This document shows, in pieces, positions 36,438 through 46,384 of a DNA stretch of 64,000 nt (position 1 is its first letter; every line of letters begins with the position of its first letter). The translations under genes were made by a program, and so were the position numbers. Under the pieces are notes generated by a model. It was given only the letters and a program-made list of their open reading frames with translations. It was not told the origin of the DNA and did not search any database. Source of the DNA: Clostridiales bacterium (GTDB lineage: Bacteria; Bacillota; Clostridia; Peptostreptococcales; Acidaminobacteraceae); assembly GCA_016342415.1 (NCBI GenBank), contig JAEIOD010000021.1, positions 1-64,000 on the forward strand, read 5' to 3'.

Positions 36438-36466
36438 ATAATATATCATATCAGAACTTTTGTCAA
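36438..36466 (-). promoter_or_regulatory. tRNA-Leu promoter
   Basis: On the minus strand: perfect -35 TTGACA (36461-36466), 17-bp spacer, -10 TATTAT (36438-36443), about 35 bases upstream of the mature tRNA 5' end. Confidence 0.8.
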
Positions 36467-36564
36467 CAACTTATCAACATTTATTTTAAAATAAATCAAT
36501 TTATTTTTCAAAGTAAATTTTCGAGTTATTAACAATATTCTGACTTTAAACAAACGATAAAAAA

Positions 36565-36585
36565 ATCACACGCTTACAGTGTGAT
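36565..36585 (-). terminator. ppx terminator overlapping its stop codon
   Basis: Seven-bp stem ATCACAC/GTGTGAT (36565-36571 with 36579-36585). The 36574-36576 stop codon of ppx lies in the loop, and a run of T follows on the minus strand. Confidence 0.75.
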
Positions 36586-37515
36586 CTTATCGATTTTATC
36601 AAAGAACAGTCCTTCAAGGTTATCATACTCACTTATAGAAATTCCATCTCTTTCTAATGACAATAACAACAGTTGCAATATCATAAAACCACACGGAATA
36701 ATATCCGCACGTTTAGGCTGTAAACCAACATGCTCTTGTCTCTCTTTCACAGTTTGAGTCAAGAGTTTACGGTTCAGCTGATACACATTGTCTAATAGAA
36801 CATAGTAATTATGAATTCTTTTTCTATTATAAATTTCCATCTCCAATACCATCGAACCCGCCGTAGAAATAGTACCTCCGATACCGATGACCTGTTTGAT
36901 ATCATAAGTTTGTAATTTTTCTATCTCGGGTTTTATGATCTGTCGAATATAATCTGCAATCTCTTGTTGTTCCGTTAAAGCAACAGGATCTTCTGATACA
37001 AATTTATCATGAAGTCTAACCGCACCAATATCCAAACTGATACTGTATAAAATTTCACTACCATTACCGACGATCAATTCTGTAGAACCACCGCCGATAT
37101 CAACTACGAGAATATTATCTTCCTTTTTTACCAGACCTGATTGCTCCACACCTTTAGCAACACCCAAAAATCCCAACCTGGCTTCTTCTTCACCACTGAT
37201 CATTTCTACATCAATACCAATAGCTTTTACTTTATTTAAAAACACATCTCTATTAGATGCATCTCTTACCGCACTAGTAGCTATAGCAATAATTTCTACA
37301 ACACCTTCACCCTTAGCAATTTCAACAAAATGTCTAAGCGCTTCTACTGTACGTGTAATACCTTCTTCAGATAACAACTTGTTCTTATCAACACCACGGC
37401 CAATACGAGTTGTCTCCATGTACTTATCGGCTTCTATACAATCACTATTCAAAGGATCTAAAACAATCATTCTAACTGAGTTTGTACCGATGTCTATGCA
37501 TGCAATTTTCTTCAT
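36574..37515 (-). CDS. ppx: exopolyphosphatase / guanosine pentaphosphatase family protein
   Basis: ASKHA-fold phosphatase that shortens polyphosphate and/or converts pppGpp to ppGpp. The 313-residue protein starts with ACIDIGTNSVRMIV and has EEARLGFLGV, VVDIGGGSTELIVG and QVIGIGGTISTAG, the phosphate-1 and -2 and adenosine-type motifs. It is the short form without the C-terminal HD domain of E. coli Ppx. It lies downstream of divIC, separated by the 28-bp repeats. Ribosome site GAGGT. Ppx and GppA activities cannot be told apart here. Confidence 0.92.
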   Translation of the reverse strand: MKKIACIDIGTNSVRMIVLDPLNSDCIEADKYMETTRIGRGVDKNKLLSEEGITRTVEALRHFVEIAKGEGVVEIIAIATSAVRDASNRDVFLNKVKAIGIDVEMISGEEEARLGFLGVAKGVEQSGLVKKEDNILVVDIGGGSTELIVGNGSEILYSISLDIGAVRLHDKFVSEDPVALTEQQEIADYIRQIIKPEIEKLQTYDIKQVIGIGGTISTAGSMVLEMEIYNRKRIHNYYVLLDNVYQLNRKLLTQTVKERQEHVGLQPKRADIIPCGFMILQLLLLSLERDGISISEYDNLEGLFFDKIDKITL

Positions 37516-37632
37516 TTTTACCTCATGAAAAACCGAGTACGACCCGATTTACCTCTCATAGTACACGACATACTACACTTATGCTCTTTAATCATCCCAA
37601 AATTCATGCTTATTCTTCGATCAAGTCCATTG

Positions 37633-37695
37633 CTTCGTCTTGGTGCGCGACTTTGCTACTCTTCGTCTTGGTGCGCGACTTCGCTACTCTTCGTC
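37633..37695. repeat. 28-bp tandem repeat copying the divIC 3' end
   Basis: Unit CTTCGTCTTGGTGCGCGACT plus TYGCTACT at 37633-37660 and 37661-37688 (one base difference), and a third partial start CTTCGTCG at 37689. On the minus strand each unit begins GACGAAGAGTAGC. The native copy encodes the last residues Asp-Glu-Glu and stop of the divIC gene, so the stop codon is duplicated downstream. Confidence 0.9.
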
Positions 37696-37986
37696 GCTAG
37701 CATAATGGATTTGGAAATATATTTCGTTAGGACTAACCATCTTTAACTTCTCTCGTGCATATTCTTCTACAAATTCAAGGGTTTCAACACGTTCTAAATC
37801 TTCTTGATATTGTTTCAATTCTCTTTCAAGTTTATCAATTTCGGTTATATATGTTTCACCTTGTTGTTTCAGTTCGTTATAGAGTTCTTGTTTGTTAAGT
37901 GTGGAAGCCACAGAAAAAATAGCTACTATCACAAGTATCCCTATGGAAATGCTATGCCTTCTTAAGAAACTTCTACGCTTTTTCAT
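37684..37986 (-). CDS. divIC: septum formation initiator family protein (DivIC/FtsB)
   Basis: Small bitopic division protein, 100 residues: basic N-terminus (KKRRSFLRRHS), one membrane helix (about residues 14-30), then a coiled coil (about 33-70, rich in Leu and Glu/Lys heptads) and the conserved C-terminal VEEYAREKLKMVSPNEI segment of the DivIC/FtsL family. It bridges the late divisome proteins in the septum. One base separates it from the S4 gene; the pair S4-divIC is conserved in Firmicutes, normally with yabP and yabQ between them, which are absent here. Confidence 0.92.
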   Translation of the reverse strand: MKKRRSFLRRHSISIGILVIVAIFSVASTLNKQELYNELKQQGETYITEIDKLERELKQYQEDLERVETLEFVEEYAREKLKMVSPNEIYFQIHYASDEE

Positions 37987-37987
37987 A

Positions 37988-38233
37988 CTATCCCTCTATG
38001 ACTTCATACATATCTTTGGCATCATCTTTTGTTACATGTTCTTTTAAATCCAACACTTTGATTTTGATGATTCTTGAAGAAAAGTCCATGCTGATGATAT
38101 CATTCACACCAACAAGTGATCCTGGTTTAGCCGGCTTGTCATTTATTAGGATTCTACCTTGATCACAAGCTTCTTTTGCCACGGTTCTTCTTTTGATCAA
38201 TCTAGAGTTTTTTAAATATTTGTCTACTCTCAT
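37988..38233 (-). CDS. rqcP: S4-domain RNA-binding protein RqcP (YabO)
   Basis: An 81-residue protein consisting of an S4 domain: MRVDKYLKNSRLIKRRTVAK followed by GRILINDKPAKPG. In B. subtilis RqcP helps RqcH add alanine tails during ribosome quality control on obstructed large subunits. The start at 38233 is set by AAGAGGTG; an upstream extension of the frame has no ribosome site. It lies between hup and divIC. Confidence 0.9.
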   Translation of the reverse strand: MRVDKYLKNSRLIKRRTVAKEACDQGRILINDKPAKPGSLVGVNDIISMDFSSRIIKIKVLDLKEHVTKDDAKDMYEVIEG

Positions 38234-38256
38234 ATCACACCTCTTAGATAATAAAA

Positions 38257-38295
38257 AACGTAGCAGCACTCAGTATAACCTTGCATTGCTACGTT
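38257..38295 (-). terminator. hup terminator
   Basis: Nine-bp stem AACGTAGCA/TGCTACGTT (38257-38265 with 38287-38295) enclosing a longer loop, followed on the minus strand by TTTTTTATTAT. Confidence 0.75.
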
Positions 38296-38315
38296 TATAT
38301 TCATTATGTAATGAA

Positions 38316-38594
38316 TTACTTGTTAACTAATTCTTTTAATGCTTTACCAGCTTTGAATACTGGAGCTTTAGAAGCTGGAATATCAATAACTTCTTCAGGG
38401 TTTCTAGGGTTTCTTCCTAATCTCGCTTTTCTTTCTCTAACATCGAAAGTACCGAAACCAACTAATTGAACCTTGTCATTTTCTACTAATGCTTCTTCAA
38501 CACTCTTCATGAATGCGTTTAATGCCACCTCAGCGTCTTTTTTTGTTAATCCTGACTTCTCAGCCATGCTTGTAATTAATTCTGCTTTATTCAC
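38316..38594 (-). CDS. hup: HU family histone-like DNA-binding protein
   Basis: Nucleoid protein that bends DNA. The 92-residue protein has the HU fold: helical N-terminus (NKAELITSMAEKSGLTKKDA), then the DNA-arm signature VGFGTFDVRERKARLGRNP and PASKAPVFKAGKALK. Length is standard. The start codon is GTG at 38594 with AAGGAGG upstream. It sits between mazG and rqcP, a common Firmicutes position, and has its own terminator. Confidence 0.97.
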   Translation of the reverse strand: MNKAELITSMAEKSGLTKKDAEVALNAFMKSVEEALVENDKVQLVGFGTFDVRERKARLGRNPRNPEEVIDIPASKAPVFKAGKALKELVNK

Positions 38595-38689
38595 AGTAAA
38601 TCCTCCTTATTAATAAATAGTCGAAAACCAAATAGCTTGATTTCCGAAGAGATTGATATCACTCATCTCACTATATACATGATATATTG

Positions 38690-38715
38690 AAAACACTAGA
38701 TTGTTCAAGTGTTTT
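38690..38715 (-). terminator. mazG terminator overlapping a possible hup promoter
   Basis: Eight-bp stem AAAACACT/AGTGTTTT (38690-38697 with 38708-38715) just after mazG. In the loop, minus-strand TTGAAC (38703-38708), 16 bp from TATATC (38681-38686), could serve as the hup promoter, so termination and initiation signals appear to be intertwined. Confidence 0.55.
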
Positions 38716-38729
38716 TTTAATATTTTTTA

Positions 38730-40187
38730 TTAATTTTCTCTTTTTTTTGCTAAATCCCATAATTCATCCATTGTTTCAAGGGACTCTTCTTCTAATACTT
38801 TGCCTTTTGACAGCAAAGTTTCCTCTACAAAGCTAAAACGACTGATTACTTTCTCGTTTGTAAGAGACAACGCTTCACTCGGATCCAACTTTAAAATTCT
38901 TGCAATATTTACAACTGCAAACAAAAGGTCTCCAATTTCTTTAAGTGTGTAATTCATGTTGTTTTCAGAAATAGCATGTTCGACTTCTTCAAGCTCTTCT
39001 CTTACTTTTTTTATAGCACCAGTCACATCCGGCCAGTCAAAACCAACTTTAGCCATTTTCTTTTGTATCTTTTCAGCTCTTAAAAGTGGTGGAAAGGTCT
39101 TTGATATCGAAAGAAGATTTTCACCCACTGTAGTTGCTGATTTTTCTTCTTGTTTGATTGCTTCCCAATTAACAAGCACTTCATCAGAATTCTCTACATC
39201 GACATCGTCAAATACATGAGGATGACGCCTCACCATCTTTTCATAAATGCCAGTAATTACATCATTGATGTTAAAATATCCATTTTCAGAAGCAATTTCA
39301 GCGTGAAATACCACTTGTAGCAGCAAGTCGCCCAGTTCCTCTTCCAAACTCCATAAATCATCGTTATCAATAGCTTCAATCACTTCATATGATTCTTCAA
39401 TCAAATAACGTCTTAAACTTTCATGCGTTTGTTCACGATCCCAAGGACACCCGTCCTGACTTCTTAATGTCGTCATCACATTCACCAAGTCAGGCATAAA
39501 GAATTTTCTTCTATCTTCTGGATGAACCGCTTCAATGTACACGCTCGTCAAATGATCCAAACAGTCTACTCTATCGAGCTCATAAAGTGGTACATTCATG
39601 ATGACTTCTTCATTTTCAATGCCTGCGCCTCTAACAACAATCACTTCATGATCGTCATCATAATAGTTCATCAGCTTTATTTTAACTTCAGATGCCACAC
39701 GTTGATCATAGACTTGAATAATAAGTGCATCCGAAGTCACATCCGGAACCATCTCGTTGATGGTCAAACCATCAACAATCTTTAAACCGTATACCGGATC
39801 AATTCTAAGTGTGGTTACAATGGCGTCAATAAAACTGGCTCCATGAACAATTCTTAGATTTTCTTCAGGTACATTTTCAATGAGCTGTTCCACTGTGGAT
39901 TCTGCTACAAAAGGGTTCCCCGGCACAGCATACACCACATCCGAGTCTTCTAATTTTTTTAAAACATCAGCTGCAATGTGTTTGTACACATCATCAAAGT
40001 TTTCATAACTTTCATAGAAGTTATCATAACTTTCAAAATGACCACCTTGTTCTTCTAAATATGACATAACAGGATGTTTCATCGTTCTGACATAAACCAG
40101 AGGCGCACTTTTGATTTCTTCAAGCGCCTCTAGTGTCAAATATGATTTTGATCCTGGTCCCAACCCTATTATGGTTAATTTATTCAT
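38730..40187 (-). CDS. mazG: bifunctional tetrapyrrole-methylase-like / MazG nucleotide pyrophosphohydrolase
   Basis: Cleans the nucleotide pool by hydrolysing aberrant NTPs. Residues about 1-225 form a SAM-dependent tetrapyrrole methylase-like domain (TIIGLGPGSKSYLTLEALEE, YAVPGNPFVAEST); residues about 235-485 hold MazG with DGCPWDREQTHESLRRYL, EELGDLLLQVVFHAE and the second EIGDLLFAVVNIA repeat (metal-binding Glu/Asp). This fusion is the YabN type of Bacillus. What the methylase-like half does is not known. It follows the flippase gene by two bases. Confidence 0.95.
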   Translation of the reverse strand: MNKLTIIGLGPGSKSYLTLEALEEIKSAPLVYVRTMKHPVMSYLEEQGGHFESYDNFYESYENFDDVYKHIAADVLKKLEDSDVVYAVPGNPFVAESTVEQLIENVPEENLRIVHGASFIDAIVTTLRIDPVYGLKIVDGLTINEMVPDVTSDALIIQVYDQRVASEVKIKLMNYYDDDHEVIVVRGAGIENEEVIMNVPLYELDRVDCLDHLTSVYIEAVHPEDRRKFFMPDLVNVMTTLRSQDGCPWDREQTHESLRRYLIEESYEVIEAIDNDDLWSLEEELGDLLLQVVFHAEIASENGYFNINDVITGIYEKMVRRHPHVFDDVDVENSDEVLVNWEAIKQEEKSATTVGENLLSISKTFPPLLRAEKIQKKMAKVGFDWPDVTGAIKKVREELEEVEHAISENNMNYTLKEIGDLLFAVVNIARILKLDPSEALSLTNEKVISRFSFVEETLLSKGKVLEEESLETMDELWDLAKKREN

Positions 40188-40189
40188 TG

Positions 40190-41809
40190 TTATCTCCCAA
40201 ACTTTTCAGCTAATTTTCTTAATTTGCTACCACCCGGTAACATATCGTATTCTTCATGGCTCAACGTCTTAGTAAAGATGATGAAACCACCATAAATAAC
40301 CGCAGCGATAGAAATCGTAACAACGGTTGCCAACTTGGCCCCCAAAATGCTGTTCAAAGGATTGTATGCAACCAATACAAACGCACCCATCACCAAACCA
40401 CTAATCAGTGGTTTAATACCCAGTTTGAATATATTGACATTTAAATACTCTTCTTTTGTTAACGACCAAACATTCAAGGTACTCGCCACAGCAAAAGCAA
40501 CTACAGTAGAAATAGCAGCACCAGTAATACCAAATTCAGGCATACCAACAAGTACATATGTTAATACAACCTTAAAAACCATACCGACTGCCAAATGTAT
40601 TGCAGGCAACATCTGTTTTTTAATACCTTGTAAAATACCTGTCGTTGCTTGGAACACAGCCAAGAATATAAGATCCCATCCAAGAATTGTCAAGATTTCT
40701 CCACCAATAACAGCACTCTCAGGTTGTTTTGAGAACAACAACATCATCACAGGTTCAGCCAGTGTCACAAGTCCAATAGCACACGGTATACCGATGATTA
40801 AAGCAGTTTTAATACCTGCATTCACGGTATCTGACAAATGTTTTTTATCATCTTCATCATTTGATTTTTTATAAATAACAAATAATTGTGTTATAGCTGG
40901 TACCAAACTGATTTGTAACGATGCCGTTAATATCTGCGGGAAATTAACGATAGTAACAGCAAAACCTGTTAAAATACCATATAAATCCGCAGCATTCGCC
41001 ACACCAATATCGTTTAATCTTCTTACCACCAACATCAAGTCAATCGAATTCATCGTCGGCATTATTGATGCACCGATTGTAATTGGAATGGAAATGATAA
41101 ATAATTGTTTCAAAATTTCCCACGTTGATTCTTTAGGGTGGGTCTCAGGTGTCTGAAGAACCAAAGTATATTCTTTTTTCTTGATATACTTGTAAATGCT
41201 AAAACTAACAACAAACCCTATAATCGCACCTGCCGTTGCACCAAAAGAGGCACCAGCAGCAGAGAATTCCAATCCTCGACCAAATAAGAAATATGCCAAT
41301 CCCAAACCGATAACAACTCTAAACAGCTGTTCTACAATCTGAGTAATCGCAAAGCCTTGAAGCTTTTGAATACCTTGAAAAAAACCTCTGAATATTGACA
41401 TCGCAGGCACAAACAAAAGTGCTGGTGCCATGGCTCTAAAAGCCATTTTAGAAGATGGTATACCCACCCAGTTGGAAATGCCTTCTGCTCCAAAGAACAA
41501 AATTGCAAATATAACAACTGAAATTAAAACCATAGGTTTAAAGATTGCCGATATGATTCTGAAGATACCATGAGTGTCACCTTCAACCTCTTTTTCGGCA
41601 ATCATCCTTGCTATCGCCGTCGGAATACCTGCAGTTGATACAACAAGCAACCAGTTATAAATTGGATAAGGTGCATTGTAGTAACTACTACCTTCTGCTC
41701 CAATTAGATTAAATAGGGGAATCTTAAATGCTGCTCCTAATACTTTTATTAGGATACCAGCCAATCCCAGTATGGTTGCTCCTTTAATAAAGGATTGTTT
41801 CCTTGACAT
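40190..41809 (-). CDS. MATE/Wzx-like polysaccharide flippase, SpoVB/YabM family
   Basis: Integral membrane exporter of the MOP superfamily; relatives flip lipid-linked oligosaccharides (lipid II, teichoic or surface polymer precursors). The protein has about 14 helices, starting with KQSFIKGATILGLAGILIKVLG and containing AEGSSYYNAPYPIYNWLLVVS and GFFQGIQKLQGFA. I placed the start at 41809, where GAGGCG precedes the ATG, ten bases after prsA; 540 residues is typical. Its place next to mazG and mfd is that of yabM in B. subtilis. The exact substrate is unknown, and it need not relate to sporulation. Confidence 0.9.
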   Translation of the reverse strand: MSRKQSFIKGATILGLAGILIKVLGAAFKIPLFNLIGAEGSSYYNAPYPIYNWLLVVSTAGIPTAIARMIAEKEVEGDTHGIFRIISAIFKPMVLISVVIFAILFFGAEGISNWVGIPSSKMAFRAMAPALLFVPAMSIFRGFFQGIQKLQGFAITQIVEQLFRVVIGLGLAYFLFGRGLEFSAAGASFGATAGAIIGFVVSFSIYKYIKKKEYTLVLQTPETHPKESTWEILKQLFIISIPITIGASIMPTMNSIDLMLVVRRLNDIGVANAADLYGILTGFAVTIVNFPQILTASLQISLVPAITQLFVIYKKSNDEDDKKHLSDTVNAGIKTALIIGIPCAIGLVTLAEPVMMLLFSKQPESAVIGGEILTILGWDLIFLAVFQATTGILQGIKKQMLPAIHLAVGMVFKVVLTYVLVGMPEFGITGAAISTVVAFAVASTLNVWSLTKEEYLNVNIFKLGIKPLISGLVMGAFVLVAYNPLNSILGAKLATVVTISIAAVIYGGFIIFTKTLSHEEYDMLPGGSKLRKLAEKFGR

Positions 41810-41819
41810 TTTCGCCTCT

Positions 41820-42830
41820 CTATTCTCCATCGACTGCATCCTCGTTTAATAACTCTTTATGCATTTCAATGACTGCTTGAGACTCCATTTCATTGTAAAT
41901 ACGAAGCATTTCCTTTGCTGCATAGTCTTTAATAATATCTGCTTTATAACCGTCTATCTCTTCTTCCGGCATGCCTGTATCAATCATGTCTTGCAACATT
42001 TGTCTATCATCAACAAATATGAGATGAAAACCATATTCTGTTTGAACCGGTTCACTTACTGTATAAGGCTCAATTTCCAAAGCCACTTTTTCATATTCCT
42101 CTGGCATATTACCCACAAGAATATAACCCAGATCTCCACCTTTAACCGCAGAAGTAGCATGAATTGAATAAAGTCTTGCCATATCAGAGAAATCCGCTGG
42201 ATTTTCTTCATCATTTAAAAGTGACAACACTTCTTGTAACACCTCTTGACTATCCAGTAAAATATGTCTTGTTTTGTAACGAATATATTTGTCTGCAAAC
42301 AACACATCATGCGTTTTAGGATCATTACTGATTTCTTCTAACCGTAGATCCGAATAGATTCTTAAATAATACTGATCTTGTAAAAACCGTTTTAAGAACA
42401 CTTCATCAATACGATTCTCTTCAAAATAGGTTTTTATTTCTGCATCATTCTTAATCGAATCCATATATCTGCCATACGCTTCATCTATGACAGTACCATT
42501 TACTTTTAGATTTTTATCATCGATATAAGACTCGACCAAAGCAACTCTAATCAAATAATCTAAAGTCTGGTCCTGACGAATTTCTTTCATCGTTTTACCG
42601 TCTTGTTCAATATCCCATACAGACGCACCAAACTCCTTCTCGAAATCATAACTTTGCATTGCATAATACTTGTTGAACATTTCAATTGAAATCTCTTTGT
42701 CATTTACAATGACTACAGACGTATTGGGTACATCTTCTTTTTGCCCCGCATCTGATGAATTGTTCGAATCATTTTCACTACATCCAACCAACAACATCAC
42801 CACTATTAATATAAGTATAATTTTCTTCAT
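41820..42830 (-). CDS. prsA: PrsA/SurA-like peptidyl-prolyl isomerase lipoprotein
   Basis: Extracellular foldase. The 336-residue protein has a lipoprotein signal with lipobox LVGC, an N-terminal SurA_N-like helical region (VNDKEISIEMFNKYYAM), and a parvulin domain (about residues 180-275) with TRHILL, DFSDMARLYSIHATSAVKGG and the DLGYI-F-H core (GFHLIFVDD). It should help fold secreted proteins. It is encoded between mfd and the flippase, 28 bases after mfd; linkage of a PrsA-like gene to mfd is common in Clostridia. Confidence 0.9.
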   Translation of the reverse strand: MKKIILILIVVMLLVGCSENDSNNSSDAGQKEDVPNTSVVIVNDKEISIEMFNKYYAMQSYDFEKEFGASVWDIEQDGKTMKEIRQDQTLDYLIRVALVESYIDDKNLKVNGTVIDEAYGRYMDSIKNDAEIKTYFEENRIDEVFLKRFLQDQYYLRIYSDLRLEEISNDPKTHDVLFADKYIRYKTRHILLDSQEVLQEVLSLLNDEENPADFSDMARLYSIHATSAVKGGDLGYILVGNMPEEYEKVALEIEPYTVSEPVQTEYGFHLIFVDDRQMLQDMIDTGMPEEEIDGYKADIIKDYAAKEMLRIYNEMESQAVIEMHKELLNEDAVDGE

Positions 42831-42858
42831 TTATTCTTCTCCTTTTTACCCCACCCCA

Positions 42859-45800
42859 TTATAACATACCTTTATCGAGTGAAAACTTATCCTTCTTGAT
42901 GTTATAAATTTTTAATAAAAAGTCTTCTAATTCTTTTAACCGCTTTTCGTTAATTAAATCACGCTTGGTATATCTAAATACCATATTGGGCAATTTGGTA
43001 AACTCGAAAGAAACTTGTCTATTAAACAGTACTGATATTTCATTGATCAACTTCAAATCCAGATTATCCTTATCCGAAAACTCTAAGACACATTTATCCT
43101 TATGATCTACAACCAGTTTAATACGTAAATAACCCGCCAAAGCTTTGATAAGAGAAATAGATATTAAGTTATAGATAACATTGGGAATGGTACCATAACG
43201 GTCTTCTATCTCTTCTTCAATAGAAAAAGCATCCTCTTGATTTCTAATAGAAGAAATCTTTTTATACAACTCAAGTTTGTATTGTCCATTTTGAACAAAC
43301 TTACTCGGTATAAAAGCAGAAACTTTAAAATCTATGGTCACCTCAAATGGTTCTTCTACCTTGATACCTTTTACCTTATTGACTTCAATCTCTAACATCT
43401 TGCAGTATAAATCATAACCGATACTGGCAATATGCCCATGTTGCTGTGATCCCAAAAGATTACCCGCACCACGAATTTCAAGGTCTCTCATGGCAATTTT
43501 AAAACCAGCACCTAATTCTGTAAACTCTTTGATGGCTTTTAATCTCTTTTCAGCCACTTCAGACAGGACTTTATCTCGTTTGTACATCAAATATGCATAC
43601 GCCAGTCTATTGGATCTACCAACACGTCCCTTTAACTGATACAGTTGAGACAAGCCCATGTAATCTGCATTATCGATAATGATGGTATTGGCATTTGAAA
43701 TATCCAATCCGGTTTCTATGATTGTTGTACATACCAAAATATCATATTCGTGATTCATAAAAGCAATCATAATCTTTTCTAGCAACCGTTCACTCATTTG
43801 ACCATGTGCAAAAACAACTCTTGCGTGAGGTAAAAGCGTTTGGATCTTACCAGCAACCAAGTCAATATCCTCCACTCGATTGTAGACGTAATACGCTTGT
43901 CCTGAACGGTCTAATTCACGTTCTAGAACATCTTTTATTAATAGCGGATCGTTTTCGACCACATAAGTTTGAATCGGATAACGTTCTTCTGGCGGATCTT
44001 CTATAACACTCATATCCCGAATACCCACTAGAGACATGTGAAGGGTACGTGGTATAGGTGTTGCAGTCAGTGTTAAGATATCCACATCTTTCTTCAAATG
44101 TTTGATACGTTCTTTATGTTTTACACCAAAGCGTTGTTCTTCATCAACTACGAGCAGTCCCAAACTTTTAAAGACTACATCTTGACTTAAAACTCTATGA
44201 GTCCCTACAATCACATCAACAACACCCGTCCTTAAGTTTTCCAAGGTTTGCTCCTGTTGCTTTTTAGTTCTAAAACGACTGAGCATCTCTATCCGCACCG
44301 GATACTTGGACAAGCGCGTCATCATGGTATTAAAATGTTGTTGAGCTAAAATCGTGGTCGGTACAAGTACAACAGCTTGTTTGCCATCCATAACAGCTTT
44401 GAAAACCGCTCTAATAGCCACTTCTGTTTTACCAAACCCTACATCACCACAAAGAAGTCGATCCATCGGATAAATAGATTCCATATCCTTTTTGATTTCT
44501 TCAATACATTTTAATTGATCTGGTGTTTCTTCGTAAGGGAACATATCTTCAAACTGTTTCTGCCATTCATTGTCTTTAGAGAAAGCAAACCCTCTAGCTT
44601 TCGCTCTTTCTGCATAAAGCGCAAGCAGTTCATCCGTCATATCCTCAATCACTTTTTTAGCATGACTCTTGGCTTTCTGCCAATCATTACTGCTCAGTTT
44701 ATTGAGTTTGACATGTTTTTCATCTGAACCGATATATTTCTGAACCAAATCCATCTGATCGATTGGAATATATAAAACATCTTCATTCTTATAAGTTATT
44801 TTTAAATAGTCTCGTTTGGTGTTTTCAACCATCAGTTGTTCCAGACCGACATATTTACCAATACCGTGATTCTCATGAACCACATAATCACCAACATTCA
44901 GATCTCTAAAACTCTTGATGGCACGACCATCTTTAAATTTCTTACTTGTTTTTTTACGTTTATTCACGCCAAAGAGTTCGTGTTCTGTTAATAAAATATA
45001 TTTAGCCGTACGAAGTTCGTAACCAATACGTTCATGTTTGACTAAAATCATCACTTGCGAACTGACGATTGTCACATCCAAACTCTCTTGTATCGAAGCC
45101 ACCACCTCGTGTTCTTCCAGATTTTTTCTAATTCTTTCAGCACGTTCTAGAGTACTGGCTGTGATAATGATTTTGTTGCCAGAATACAGTTGACGTTTTA
45201 AATCCGCAGCCAGAGCATCCATCTTTCCATGATAGGTGGCTGCTTCTCTTGATTTGAATTCTACAATTTGTTCTAAATTAAAGTCTTCAATACGTTTTCT
45301 AAGATTGGTCATCAGTAACACAGAATGTTTTTTAAAGGCAGTTAACAATGTTTCATAACGGTTTATCGCATACAAAACACCCTCTAATGCATCTTCTTTT
45401 TCTAAATAAGACTTATAACGCTCGTCAAAGTCAGCAATATATGCTTCCGCTTTTTCTTTTATACGATCAGGCTCATGCAAAATCATCAAACTATCTGGTT
45501 TAAAATAATCAACCAATGTAAATCCATCGTTGTAAAAGTACTTATGAAACTTATCAAATTCCTCTAAGTAAATGCCTTCACTAAGAGATTCTATTAAATA
45601 ATTCAATTTAGAAGCTTTCGGTTCTGACACGATATCCTTCAAGTCCGTTAATGTTCGAATCGATTTTTCTCTGATTTCGTCGGTCATAATTATTTCTCGA
45701 CACGGATCAATGATACACTGTTCTATCTTTTCGATCGATTTTTGTGTTTCTGAATCGAAAAAACGAAGTGAATCAATTTCATCATCAAAAAGTTCGAGTC

Positions 45801-46377
45801 TAACCGGATGATCGTAAGTCGGCGCAAAGATATCAATGATAGAACCTCTTCTTGCAAATTGACCCTTCTGTTCTACCATATCTACTTTTTCATATCCACC
45901 TTCAATCCATTTCTTTTCAACCGAATCAGTGTCTATAATGCCACCGAGTTCCAAAGTAATTTGTTGAGCTTTAAAGAGTTTAGGATCCATATGAGACAAT
46001 AACAGACTATCGACAGTTGTTACAACAACGGGTTGCTCCAAGGTTAAAATCTTTTGAATGACTTTGGCACGGTCATGAATCACAGATTTGCTGTGTGCAT
46101 AAGCATCAAAGAATACCACTTCTTTTGCCGGCATATAGACCAACCGTTCTGGAAGGAGTGGTGTTAAATCTTCAACGACCTTTAAAGCAGCCGCACTTGA
46201 ATGACATACTATCATAGCTTGACCACTTAAATCTTCAAGAAGTGCTGCAGTTACATGAGAGCCTAATGTTTCAAAAATACCTTGAGTACAGATTGGCGTC
46301 AACTTGTGTTGGAGACTTCTTTTCAGTTCTTGATATTCGGTTGTTTTTCTAATAACATTTTCATAAACAACTTGCAT
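42859..46377 (-). CDS. mfd: transcription-repair coupling factor
   Basis: Removes stalled RNA polymerase at DNA lesions and recruits UvrA. The 1172-residue protein has the UvrB-like N-terminal domains, the CarD-like RNA polymerase interaction domain ([18 protein letters not shown], about residue 500), the SF2 translocase with [23 protein letters not shown] and [13 protein letters not shown], and the C-terminal TRCF domain. Length is standard. It overlaps no neighbour and follows pth by seven bases, the conserved pth-mfd pair. Confidence 0.98.
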   Translation of the reverse strand: MQVVYENVIRKTTEYQELKRSLQHKLTPICTQGIFETLGSHVTAALLEDLSGQAMIVCHSSAAALKVVEDLTPLLPERLVYMPAKEVVFFDAYAHSKSVIHDRAKVIQKILTLEQPVVVTTVDSLLLSHMDPKLFKAQQITLELGGIIDTDSVEKKWIEGGYEKVDMVEQKGQFARRGSIIDIFAPTYDHPVRLELFDDEIDSLRFFDSETQKSIEKIEQCIIDPCREIIMTDEIREKSIRTLTDLKDIVSEPKASKLNYLIESLSEGIYLEEFDKFHKYFYNDGFTLVDYFKPDSLMILHEPDRIKEKAEAYIADFDERYKSYLEKEDALEGVLYAINRYETLLTAFKKHSVLLMTNLRKRIEDFNLEQIVEFKSREAATYHGKMDALAADLKRQLYSGNKIIITASTLERAERIRKNLEEHEVVASIQESLDVTIVSSQVMILVKHERIGYELRTAKYILLTEHELFGVNKRKKTSKKFKDGRAIKSFRDLNVGDYVVHENHGIGKYVGLEQLMVENTKRDYLKITYKNEDVLYIPIDQMDLVQKYIGSDEKHVKLNKLSSNDWQKAKSHAKKVIEDMTDELLALYAERAKARGFAFSKDNEWQKQFEDMFPYEETPDQLKCIEEIKKDMESIYPMDRLLCGDVGFGKTEVAIRAVFKAVMDGKQAVVLVPTTILAQQHFNTMMTRLSKYPVRIEMLSRFRTKKQQEQTLENLRTGVVDVIVGTHRVLSQDVVFKSLGLLVVDEEQRFGVKHKERIKHLKKDVDILTLTATPIPRTLHMSLVGIRDMSVIEDPPEERYPIQTYVVENDPLLIKDVLERELDRSGQAYYVYNRVEDIDLVAGKIQTLLPHARVVFAHGQMSERLLEKIMIAFMNHEYDILVCTTIIETGLDISNANTIIIDNADYMGLSQLYQLKGRVGRSNRLAYAYLMYKRDKVLSEVAEKRLKAIKEFTELGAGFKIAMRDLEIRGAGNLLGSQQHGHIASIGYDLYCKMLEIEVNKVKGIKVEEPFEVTIDFKVSAFIPSKFVQNGQYKLELYKKISSIRNQEDAFSIEEEIEDRYGTIPNVIYNLISISLIKALAGYLRIKLVVDHKDKCVLEFSDKDNLDLKLINEISVLFNRQVSFEFTKLPNMVFRYTKRDLINEKRLKELEDFLLKIYNIKKDKFSLDKGML

Positions 46378-46384
46378 AATTCAC

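Noticed and set aside
40335-40874. Plus-strand open frame of 179 codons inside the flippase gene
   Set aside because: Antisense shadow; the minus-strand protein has full family features and good codon structure.
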